Shown piece after piece: positions 1 to 5,140 of a stretch of DNA of 5,140 bases; position 1 is the first letter of the stretch; each line of letters begins with the position of its first letter. The DNA lies in contig DAOVGE010000125.1 in the NCBI GenBank assembly GCA_030672605.1, forward strand, positions 1 to 5,140, written 5' to 3'. The position numbers and the translations under genes are program-made. The notes under the pieces are model-generated. The model was not told the DNA's origin and ran no database searches. It saw nothing but the letters and a program-made list of their open reading frames with translations. This DNA comes from Methanosarcinales archaeon (GTDB taxonomy: Archaea; Halobacteriota; Methanosarcinia; Methanosarcinales; Methanogasteraceae).

Positions 1-393
<393 letters not shown>

Positions 394-592
394 TAAAGCA
401 CACTGTACTGTATGGAATTGATAGGATTTCACTACCGATCGGAATTAACCGAAATATCAGGACCAATGTCAGACGAAACGATCTTCCGTCTCCATCAACA
501 TAATATCGTGGACAAAGACCGACCCATCATATCACATATTTCAATGATAATCCGAGCCGACGCCTTTCGACCACGAAAACGGAGGTGATAGC
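394..592 (-). other. 16S rRNA 5' leader (external transcribed spacer)
   Basis: This is the transcribed spacer between the inferred start site near 592 and the mature 16S end near 393. It contains no tRNA and no convincing ORF. Two local foldings are visible on the minus strand. The first is at 491-471 (AGACGGAA, loop GATCG, TTTCGTCT): 8 bp including one G-U pair. The second pairs GATATTTC (458-451) with GAAATCCTATC (430-420): 8 bp with a 3-nt bulge. In archaea, pre-16S is normally excised at a bulge-helix-bulge formed between this leader and the 3' spacer. The 3' partner is outside the window, so that motif cannot be placed. The boundaries are inferred. Confidence 0.6.
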
Positions 593-622
593 ATAACATA
601 AGACGCTGCCATATATAAACCT
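591..622 (-). promoter_or_regulatory. rRNA operon promoter (BRE, TATA box, box B)
   Basis: The minus strand reads AAAGG followed by TTTATATAT (619-611), a near-perfect archaeal TATA box (box A). It is preceded by a purine-rich BRE-like stretch that binds TFB. About 23 nt downstream of the TATA centre is ATGC (594-591), the box B initiation motif of methanogen stable-RNA promoters. Transcription should start near position 592, giving a ~200-nt leader before the 16S. The strength and spacing of the elements make this the most convincing promoter in the window. The start site itself is inferred. Confidence 0.85.
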
Positions 623-629
623 TTCTAGC

Positions 630-1055
630 ACAGAGCGCAATCCTGCCGTATGGTGTCGATGCAACTTCAACGGTTTTGCGGGGGGATTTTTACCGCAAAT
701 GTCACGAATATGCAGATAAAACGAACTTGCCAGTGTCGATTCGTATGATTCGTTCAAACGTACCCATTCGTGGATGTGATACTCAGAGTCATTGATCAAT
801 GCCACATAAGTTGGCAGCCCATGGTACCCCAATGAGCATTTTGCCAGCGTCGCTATTCCTACCAGCCCGGATTTGTAGCACCCCATCAATGGGTCTGCCG
901 CAGCGCTTTTTCTCAGATATCGGCATATTGAAGCATCTGTTTTGGCGCCGCAATCCCGGGTACTTGACTTCCCGAAGATGCGCGCATGCCAGTTCACACA
1001 ACCGACATCCTGAACATCGCGCCGGGACCACGGTCAGCACCGTCAGCCGTTTCAT
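630..1055 (-). pseudogene. decayed 4Fe-4S dicluster ferredoxin-like gene
   Basis: The ATG at 1055 opens a frame with four cysteines in CxxCxxCxxxC spacing at residues 14, 17, 20 and 24 (CSGCRLCELACAHLRE). This is the usual N-terminus of HycB/aldehyde-oxidoreductase-type dicluster ferredoxins, small electron carriers of ~140-180 residues. After about residue 30 the resemblance leaves this frame, which ends at 789 without further clusters. The next frame carries weak remnants in the right order: ICRYLRKSAAAD (near 930-895), KSGLVG then AKCS (near 845-834), and ICGKNPPA (703-677, compare CDLCGGxPPC). A third frame holds PYGRIAL (653-633, compare CPxGAL). Most later cysteines are lost. I infer a gene broken by at least two frameshifts plus substitutions. 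The alternative is a real 88-residue single-cluster protein (789-1055), which I think less likely. No clear ribosome binding site precedes the ATG. Confidence 0.5.
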
Positions 1056-1083
1056 GACTGTTTCTCATTAGTTCCGTGCACCG

Positions 1084-2025
1084 TCATGCCACCTGCACCC
1101 AGATCGGATCGAGCGCGCCCGCATATCTTTTCCCACCGAATGTAAATGCGACAGCCACATTGTTGATCTGGAACTTTCCGGATGCGGCGGGTTTAACATT
1201 CCATGTCTGTTTTGCGGTCTGTCCGGCTTCAAGCGTGCTGAATTTTAGTTTATTCTTCTTCACTTTGATAGTATCTGGAAACGCGGCCGTTACCACGAGT
1301 TTCGTGTATGGCTGCTTACCGAAGTTCTTGATCCAGACATCGACGGTGCCTGGGTTTCCGGCACTCATCTGCGAGGGCATGCACCGCACAAACCTCGAGA
1401 GCTGCGCGGTCTGCAGCGGGAGGGTATTCGAGTTTGAGCCTCCTGAGCCTTGCGCACTGCCATTCGCCTTTGCCTTCTCTTTGCGGTTTAGTATGACACC
1501 AACCACAAGCATGAGCAGTGCCGCAGGCAAAATATAGACCGCGTTGTCGCTGAGTTGATCGAGAGGATCCTTCTTGACCGGTCCTGTTGACTCCGGTTGT
1601 GGCAGCGGCTCTGATGAGATCCCGATTATCAGCCACACCCCGTCAATATTCTCAAGCTTGAAGTACTGAGTCATATTCTGCTCGCCGATCTTTTTGTGCG
1701 CATTCTCGCCGTACTCAATCTCGGTGTAATTCGCAGCAACCACCGCCCGATTGCCAGAGATGGTGGCAGTCAGGTCCACATTATGGATCTTTTTGTTTTT
1801 GGTCTGTTCCACCCGGGTCCAGGTCATCATTATGTATCCCTTTGATTGATACCTGCTGTCCACAACCCGCGATGCGGTCTCGTAATCGCTCGTGTTCTTC
1901 GCATCCAGATATACCTGGACGGTTGCAACTGTCGGATCCTCCCGCTCGAGACATCCCGACACCGCAAGTCCTATCAGTAGAAGCAATGTAATCGATACCC
2001 ACACAACGATCTTCTTTCTGTTCAT
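1084..2025 (-). CDS. membrane-anchored lipoprotein-like protein, NTF2-like plus C-terminal beta domain
   Basis: 313 residues; no named family recognised. Residues 1-25 form a signal: basic MNRKK, a hydrophobic run, then AVSGC with a lipobox-like Cys25. Residues ~30-138 look like an NTF2/DUF4878-type alpha+beta fold, judging by an early helix (VQVYLDAKNTSDYETA) and a late strand (FKLENIDGVWLI). These proteins act outside the membrane, usually with unknown ligand. Residues 163-180 are a second hydrophobic helix followed by RKEKAK. A Gly/Ser/Asn linker (~189-200) leads to a strand-rich domain (~205-313) resembling CARDB or other Ig-like domains. By the positive-inside rule the C-terminal domain would face the cytoplasm, which is odd for such folds. 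The frame is open to a TTG at 2037. I prefer the ATG at 2025 because it gives a clean signal peptide and follows GGGG at 4 nt. The gene lies downstream of ilvC on the same strand, separated by a terminator. The function is unknown. Confidence 0.82.
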   Translation of the reverse strand: MNRKKIVVWVSITLLLLIGLAVSGCLEREDPTVATVQVYLDAKNTSDYETASRVVDSRYQSKGYIMMTWTRVEQTKNKKIHNVDLTATISGNRAVVAANYTEIEYGENAHKKIGEQNMTQYFKLENIDGVWLIIGISSEPLPQPESTGPVKKDPLDQLSDNAVYILPAALLMLVVGVILNRKEKAKANGSAQGSGGSNSNTLPLQTAQLSRFVRCMPSQMSAGNPGTVDVWIKNFGKQPYTKLVVTAAFPDTIKVKKNKLKFSTLEAGQTAKQTWNVKPAASGKFQINNVAVAFTFGGKRYAGALDPIWVQVA

Positions 2026-2041
2026 GTATCCCCACAAAACG

Positions 2042-2073
2042 AAAAATAAACGTTGATGAATAGTTCATCAACG
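2042..2073 (-). terminator. hairpin and T-run terminator after ilvC
   Basis: On the minus strand, CGTTGATGA, loop ACTAT and TCATCAACG form a perfect 9-bp stem (2073-2051). TTTATTTTT (2050-2042) follows directly. The element begins 18 nt after the ilvC stop codon. Archaeal RNA polymerase terminates at T-rich tracts, and the hairpin reinforces the call. The same T/A tract lies about 17-25 nt before the ATG of the next gene. It could therefore also serve as a weak TATA element for a nearly leaderless transcript of the lipoprotein gene; that second role is speculative. Confidence 0.7.
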
Positions 2074-2091
2074 TCTTGTTCTACCGGCTGA

Positions 2092-3102
2092 TCATTCCTG
2101 ATTCAGCCACGGCATCATCGCACGAAGTTCGGAGCCGACCTGCTCGATCAGATGCTCATTCTCCCTCCGTTCGAGTGCGTTCAGGACAGGGCGCCCTGCA
2201 CGACTTTCAAGGACCCATTCCCGTGCAAACTCGCCGTTCTGAATCCGTTCCAGTGCATCATACATCGCTTCTCTTGAAAACTCGTTGATGATCTTCGGAC
2301 CGACTGTGAGTCCGCCGTATTCTGCAGTGTTTGAGACGAGACTCCACATTCGCGGAAGCCCGCCTTCGTGGATCAGATCAACGATCAGCTTCAGTTCGTG
2401 CAGCGTCTCGAAGTAAGCGATCTCTGGCTGGTATCCGGCTTCTACGAGGGTCTCGAACGCTGCTTTGATCATGCAGGTGACGCCACCGCATAAATCGACC
2501 TGTTCCCCGAATAGATCAGTCTCTGTCTCCTCTGCGAACGTGGTCTCAATCACACCCGCCTTGGTGCACCCGATTCCCCTTGCGTACGCAAGCCCGATCT
2601 CCTTTGCCTTGCCTGTCGCGTCCTGATAGACTGCAAGGAGCCCTGGAACGCCATTACCCTCCTCAAACATCACGCGAACCATGTGTCCGGGAGCCTTCGG
2701 TGCAACCATGAAGACATCGACATCATCGGGCGGTATGATCTGGTTATAGTGAATATTGAAACCGTGTGAGAATACAATTGCGTTGCCCGCCTCAATTCCG
2801 GGTTCAATTGAGTCTTTGTATACCTGGGGCTGAAGTTCATCTGGCACGAGAAGCTGGATGATGTCTGCCTTTGCAGAGGCTTCCTCTATTGTCATCGGCT
2901 CCATGCCAGCCGACTTCACCAGTTCCCGCTCGCGCTGTATCCATGGCTCATCGCCTTCTTTGAGCCCAACGATGACATTCACTCCGGAATCATTAAGATT
3001 CTGCGCCTGTGCATGACCCTGATTGCCATATCCGATCACTGCGATCGTTTTGTCCTTCAGGACGCCAAGATCTGCATCTTTATCATAATATATCTGTACC
3101 AT
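2092..3102 (-). CDS. ilvC: ketol-acid reductoisomerase (class I)
   Basis: Catalyses the Mg2+-dependent alkyl migration and NAD(P)H reduction of acetolactate or acetohydroxybutyrate. This is the second step of valine, leucine and isoleucine synthesis, in the cytoplasm. The 336-residue length is normal for the short class I enzyme. The N-terminal Rossmann domain has GYGNQGHAQAQNL (24-36). Catalytic residues are in place: His113 in FSHGFNIHY, Lys136 in APKAPGH, Asp196 and Glu200 in DLFGEQVDLCGG, Glu232 and Glu236 in YFETLHELK, and Ser257 in SLVSNTAEYG. The beta2-alphaB loop reads GLKEGDEPW (46-54), where NADPH enzymes usually carry GLRxGSxSW. Both phosphate-binding serines are thus replaced, by Asp51 and Pro53, and a few extra residues follow (IQRERELVKSAGM). 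This suggests NADH use. The ATG at 3102 is supported by GAGGT (3114-3110) 8 nt upstream. The gene stands alone, without ilvB, ilvN or leuA beside it, and ends at a hairpin terminator. Confidence 0.97.
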   Translation of the reverse strand: MVQIYYDKDADLGVLKDKTIAVIGYGNQGHAQAQNLNDSGVNVIVGLKEGDEPWIQRERELVKSAGMEPMTIEEASAKADIIQLLVPDELQPQVYKDSIEPGIEAGNAIVFSHGFNIHYNQIIPPDDVDVFMVAPKAPGHMVRVMFEEGNGVPGLLAVYQDATGKAKEIGLAYARGIGCTKAGVIETTFAEETETDLFGEQVDLCGGVTCMIKAAFETLVEAGYQPEIAYFETLHELKLIVDLIHEGGLPRMWSLVSNTAEYGGLTVGPKIINEFSREAMYDALERIQNGEFAREWVLESRAGRPVLNALERRENEHLIEQVGSELRAMMPWLNQE

Positions 3103-3109
3103 GCTGCAT

Positions 3110-3114
3110 ACCTC
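3110..3114 (-). promoter_or_regulatory. ribosome binding site of ilvC
   Basis: GAGGT on the minus strand lies eight to nine bases before the ATG at 3102 and matches the archaeal anti-Shine-Dalgarno sequence. It fixes the ilvC start. It is the clearest ribosome binding site in the window. Confidence 0.7.
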
Positions 3115-3117
3115 ACT

Positions 3118-3141
3118 GTTATCAGTTATCAGTTATCAGTT
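3118..3141. repeat. short tandem repeat, GTTATCA x 3.4
   Basis: Three exact copies of the 7-bp unit GTTATCA plus a partial fourth (GTT) lie in the divergent spacer between ilvC and the padR-like gene. They sit 16 nt upstream of the ilvC start, directly beside its ribosome binding site, so they would fall in the ilvC 5' leader or core promoter. The 7-bp period is not a helical turn, which argues against simple side-by-side protein binding. A slippage-generated simple repeat is just as likely as an operator. Confidence 0.75.
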
Positions 3142-3212
3142 GGTCTGGATGGTATTAATTCTTTTGAATGGGGACGACACAGGAATAACCGAACCGGAAC
3201 GTTCTTATGCGA

Positions 3213-3224
3213 TGTAGGCGTACA
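3213..3224. promoter_or_regulatory. possible PadR operator (TGTA-N4-TACA)
   Basis: The inverted repeat TGTA-GGCG-TACA lies 18 nt before the chosen start of the padR-like gene. PadR proteins commonly bind dyads built on ATGT and ACAT half-sites in their own promoters, and they often repress their own operon. A second perfect 8-bp palindrome, GAACGTTC, occurs nearby at 3197-3204. Both are short enough to arise by chance, so this is a candidate only. Confidence 0.3.
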
Positions 3225-3242
3225 ATATCGCTGAACAATACC

Positions 3243-3539
3243 ATGATGAGAAACATTTTTCTCGGGTTTATCAGGATACATATCCTGCATCATGCAAATG
3301 AGGGTGAGATATTCGGAGTGTGGATGATGGATGAACTCAGAAGCCATGGTTATTCGATAAGTGCTGGAACACTCTACCCGATCCTCCATTCTCTGGAAAA
3401 GGATGGCTATCTGACAAGAAGAGATGAAGTCGTTGACGGAAAGGTGAGAAAGTACTACAGAATAACAGAAAAGGGCATTACTGCTCTTGCGGAAGCGAAG
3501 AAGAAGATTAAGGAACTTGTCGATGAGATAATGGTGTGA
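3243..3539 (+). CDS. PadR-family transcriptional regulator
   Basis: A 98-residue winged-helix DNA-binding protein; PadR proteins act as dimers and usually repress an adjacent transporter or detoxification gene until a ligand binds. The helix-turn-helix region runs over residues ~8-57. The family hallmark SAGTLYPILHSLEKDGYL is at 40-57, and the wing RKYYRITEKG at 69-78. The C-terminal helix (~79-98, Ala/Lys/Glu-rich) is short, as in the PadR-s1 type, and probably dimerises. The frame is open to an ATG at 3207, but the extra residues there do not resemble the family. I therefore start at 3243; the ATG at 3246 is equally possible. No strong ribosome binding site precedes it, so the mRNA may be nearly leaderless. 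It is followed after one base by the MFS exporter, whose expression it probably controls. The effector is unknown. Confidence 0.92.
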   Translation: MMRNIFLGFIRIHILHHANEGEIFGVWMMDELRSHGYSISAGTLYPILHSLEKDGYLTRRDEVVDGKVRKYYRITEKGITALAEAKKKIKELVDEIMV

Positions 3540-3540
3540 C

Positions 3541-4749
3541 ATGAACAAAATCAAGAAATTTAAAACCGGTTTGATGAGGGGCGTTGGAGCCAACGTGGTC
3601 ATTCTCGGTCTGGTCAGCCTCTTTACTGATCTGAGCAGCCAGATGGTCTTTCCATTGATCCCGCTCTTTCTGACAACCGTTCTGGGATCCAGTATGACGA
3701 TTGTCGGTCTGATCGAAGGCTCTGCAGAAACCACTGCGAGCTTGCTAAAGGTCTTCTCCGGTTACTGGTCTGACAGAATCAAAAGACGAAAACCCTTTGT
3801 CCTCCTCGGTTATGGGCTCTCTTCGCTCGCAAAACCGCTCTTTGCTTTCGCCTACGCATGGCAGAGCGTATTTGCGATCAGGATCCTTGAGAGGGTGGGC
3901 AAAGGCATCAGAAATGCGCCCAGGGACGCGATCATTGCCGAGTCGTGCAATGATGATGTCCGGGGGAAGGCGTACGGCATCCACAGGGCCATGGATGGTA
4001 CGGGCTCGGTTCTCGGTGCGGTTCTTGGCCTTATCCTGCTCATTTCGCTTGGTTTCCAGAATGTCTTCCTGCTGGCAGGCATACCGTCGCTGATTGCAGT
4101 TTTCTTGATCGTACTTGTGAAAGAAAAGAGGAAAGCGACGAGAAACGCTGTTCCTACCGCTGCGAAGTCGATGCGGGTCAGTTTCAGAGCTCTTACTCCG
4201 CAGCTAAAGTATTTCATCGCCATAGCAACGGTCTTCACACTTGGGAACTTTGGTTACGCGTTCTTGATGATACGTGCGCAAAATATTGGTCTGAACGACC
4301 CCACAGCGATGTTGCTGTACGTCTTGCTTTATGTAGTCTACACAATCTTCACGATTCCCGCAGGCACACTCTCGGACAAAATCGGCAGACAGCCAGTCAT
4401 CGTGATCGGCTATGCGCTATTCGGGATGACATCGCTCGGTCTCGCTTTTGTCTCCAATCTATTCCAGATCGTCTGGCTATTTGCACTCTACGGCGTATTC
4501 TATGCGATGATCGATGGTGTCCAGAGGGCGTTCGTCGTCGATCTGTCGCCGCCTGACCTGAAAGCCACATCCCTCGGTGCGTTTCACACCGCAACAGGTC
4601 TGGCAGCATTGCCTGCCGGCGTAATCTCCGGTCTGCTCTGGGACACTATCAGCCCTGAGGCGACGTTTATCTATGGCTTCGTTCTCTCGTTCGCCGCAGC
4701 CGCGCTGCTGCTGATGTCGAGGTCGAGGTTAACGCCCGGGAGATCGTGA
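3541..4749 (+). CDS. MFS transporter, probable drug or metabolite exporter
   Basis: A 402-residue polytopic membrane protein of the major facilitator superfamily, with about 12 hydrophobic helices, a normal length for the 12-TM class. The motif A loop between TM2 and TM3 reads GYWSDRIKRRK (74-84). Its counterpart in the second half, GTLSDKIGRQP (275-285), shows the internal two-fold repeat. The stretch RILERVGKGIRNAPRDA (114-130) and the following HRAMDGTGSVLGA (148-160) are features of a branch annotated in many prokaryotes as multidrug or sugar-efflux-like permeases. A basic central cytoplasmic loop lies at ~194-215. The ATG is one base after the padR-like stop codon. GGTG (3533-3536) just inside the upstream gene may serve as ribosome binding site, so the two are translated from one mRNA. 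Pairing with PadR favours an efflux role. The substrate cannot be told from sequence, and transport is presumably proton-coupled. Confidence 0.92.
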   Translation: MNKIKKFKTGLMRGVGANVVILGLVSLFTDLSSQMVFPLIPLFLTTVLGSSMTIVGLIEGSAETTASLLKVFSGYWSDRIKRRKPFVLLGYGLSSLAKPLFAFAYAWQSVFAIRILERVGKGIRNAPRDAIIAESCNDDVRGKAYGIHRAMDGTGSVLGAVLGLILLISLGFQNVFLLAGIPSLIAVFLIVLVKEKRKATRNAVPTAAKSMRVSFRALTPQLKYFIAIATVFTLGNFGYAFLMIRAQNIGLNDPTAMLLYVLLYVVYTIFTIPAGTLSDKIGRQPVIVIGYALFGMTSLGLAFVSNLFQIVWLFALYGVFYAMIDGVQRAFVVDLSPPDLKATSLGAFHTATGLAALPAGVISGLLWDTISPEATFIYGFVLSFAAAALLLMSRSRLTPGRS

Positions 4750-4908
4750 GCGCAGGATATAGGACAGAAGGTGGATTCGAGAGTCAGGGACGAATATCAG
4801 TGTGCCGAATCGGGGCAACGATTCTGGTCTGGTGGCGCGTTGGATTATACGGTATGGGTAGACAGCCGTTTCACTTTGCTGATTTTGATGGATTCTGTGG
4901 TTTCCAAC

Positions 4909-4968
4909 CTTTGCGTCCTTGCGCCCTCGCGTTCCTCGGATTTAACGCAAAGTCGCAAAGACGAAGGA
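4909..4968. repeat. inverted repeat built from 8-bp CTTTGCGN units
   Basis: The left arm CTTTGCGTCCTTGCG (4909-4923) and right arm CGCAAAGTCGCAAAG (4946-4960) are complementary at 13 of 15 positions, with a 22-nt loop. Each arm is itself a tandem of 8-bp units: CTTTGCGT, CCTTGCGC and CCTCGCGT on the left, ACGCAAAG, TCGCAAAG and the degenerate ACGAAGGA on the right. From memory, dispersed CTTTGCGTC/CGCAAAGAC-type repeats occur in intergenic DNA of many bacterial and archaeal genomes. This one lies between convergent genes and looks like a decayed copy of such an element. It may also act as a transcript end structure. Confidence 0.65.
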
Positions 4969-4970
4969 GT

Positions 4971-5006
4971 GTCGCCCACGATTACTACAACATAGGGGTG
5001 GGCTAC
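4971..5006. terminator. possible stem-loop between convergent genes
   Basis: GTCGCCCAC (4971-4979) and GTGGGCTAC (4998-5006) are complementary at 8 of 9 positions around an 18-nt loop. The stem lies 2 nt beyond the stop codon of the minus-strand gene at the right edge. It could stabilise or end that transcript. No strong T-run follows on the minus strand, so the call as a terminator is weak. Confidence 0.35.
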
Positions 5007-5008
5007 TG

Positions 5009-5140
5009 CTATCGACCACAGAAAACGTTAGAACCAGTCACTTTGAAGACCCGGTCGTTCTCCCTGACACGGTTTTGCACGCCCAGTCCCACTTCCTGCC
5101 CGCGCTCTGCCGCTGAAATAGATTTTCCAGCCTCAATCAG
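5009..5140 (-). CDS. EF-Tu domain II-like small protein, C-terminal 43 residues (partial)
   Basis: The minus strand is open from the right edge to a TAG at 5011-5009, giving 43 residues that contain GKSISAAERGQEVGLGV and NRVRENDRVFKV. This pattern resembles the C-terminal end of archaeal 'translation elongation factor-like' proteins: stand-alone beta-barrels of about 80-90 residues related to domain II of EF-Tu and IF-2, and similar to a domain found with U32 peptidases. The usual ending is close to AGxEVGIKVxERVREGDxVYKV. Such proteins are cytoplasmic and of unclear function. Here a short extra tail, TGSNVFCGR, follows the conserved end. The N-terminal half lies outside the window. The fragment is too short to exclude fusion to a larger protein. 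It converges on the efflux operon. Confidence 0.65.
   Translation of the reverse strand: MIEAGKSISAAERGQEVGLGVQNRVRENDRVFKVTGSNVFCGR

Noticed and set aside
527..997. A 156-residue minus-strand open frame overlapping the rRNA promoter and leader
   Set aside because: It runs through the TATA box into the rRNA leader, has no ribosome binding site, and only its middle part resembles ferredoxin remnants. I treat that part as belonging to the pseudogene.
1316..1636. A 106-residue minus-strand frame inside the lipoprotein gene
   Set aside because: Out-of-frame shadow of the 1084-2025 gene, with an Arg-rich low-complexity composition and no family resemblance.
3118..3141. CRISPR-like array suggested by the repeated GTTATCA units
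   Set aside because: The units are 7 bp and directly adjacent with no spacers, and no cas gene is present.
3207..3242. Upstream ATG start for the padR-like gene
   Set aside because: The twelve extra residues are basic and unlike PadR N-termini. They would also cover the candidate operator and promoter region.
3129..3734. A 201-residue minus-strand open frame opposite the padR-like gene and the start of the exporter
   Set aside because: It lies antisense to two clearly recognised genes and covers the repeat spacer. The protein has no recognisable fold or motif.
3852..4238. A 128-residue minus-strand frame antisense to the exporter
   Set aside because: Antisense shadow of membrane-helix codons; no motif of its own.
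4771..4995. A 74-residue plus-strand frame starting with GTG after the exporter
   Set aside because: It runs through the inverted repeat, has no ribosome binding site or family resemblance, and is better explained as non-coding DNA.

Overview
The window comes from a euryarchaeon. Its left edge holds the first ~393 nt of a minus-strand archaeal 16S rRNA gene, recognisable by the 5' signature TTCTGGTTGATCCTGCCAGA. The rRNA promoter has the TTTATATA box A and ATGC box B typical of methanogen stable-RNA genes. The rRNA sequence looks like the Methanosarcinia/Methanomicrobia side of Euryarchaeota (methanogens and ANME/alkane-oxidising relatives). Without alignment I cannot name the genus.

Layout from left to right. 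Positions 1-393 are the 16S 5' part (minus). Positions 394-592 are its ~200-nt leader, with two possible hairpins. Positions 591-622 hold the rRNA promoter. Positions ~630-1055 carry what I read as a decayed 4Fe-4S dicluster ferredoxin gene (minus): one intact CxxCxxCxxxC motif, then remnants scattered over the other frames. Positions 1084-2025 (minus) encode a membrane-anchored lipoprotein-like protein with an NTF2-like outer domain, a second membrane helix and a C-terminal beta domain. Positions 2042-2073 hold a hairpin with a T-run that should terminate ilvC transcription. Positions 2092-3102 (minus) encode ilvC, ketol-acid reductoisomerase, with an unusual acidic cofactor-specificity loop.

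A divergent intergenic region (3103-3242) with three GTTATCA repeats separates ilvC from a plus-strand two-gene operon. That operon is a PadR-family regulator (3243-3539) followed after one base by an MFS exporter (3541-4749). The arrangement suggests a self-regulated efflux module. After it lies ~260 bp of non-coding DNA with an 8-bp-period inverted repeat and a second hairpin. The right edge holds the 3' end of a minus-strand gene for a small EF-Tu domain-II-like protein.

The left half is transcribed leftward: ilvC, the lipoprotein, the dead ferredoxin and the rRNA. The efflux operon runs rightward and converges on the elongation-factor-like gene. I see no CRISPR, transposase or phage gene and no clear new multi-gene system. 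The points most worth a second look are the KARI cofactor loop, the ferredoxin pseudogene against the rRNA promoter, and the odd topology of the lipoprotein.
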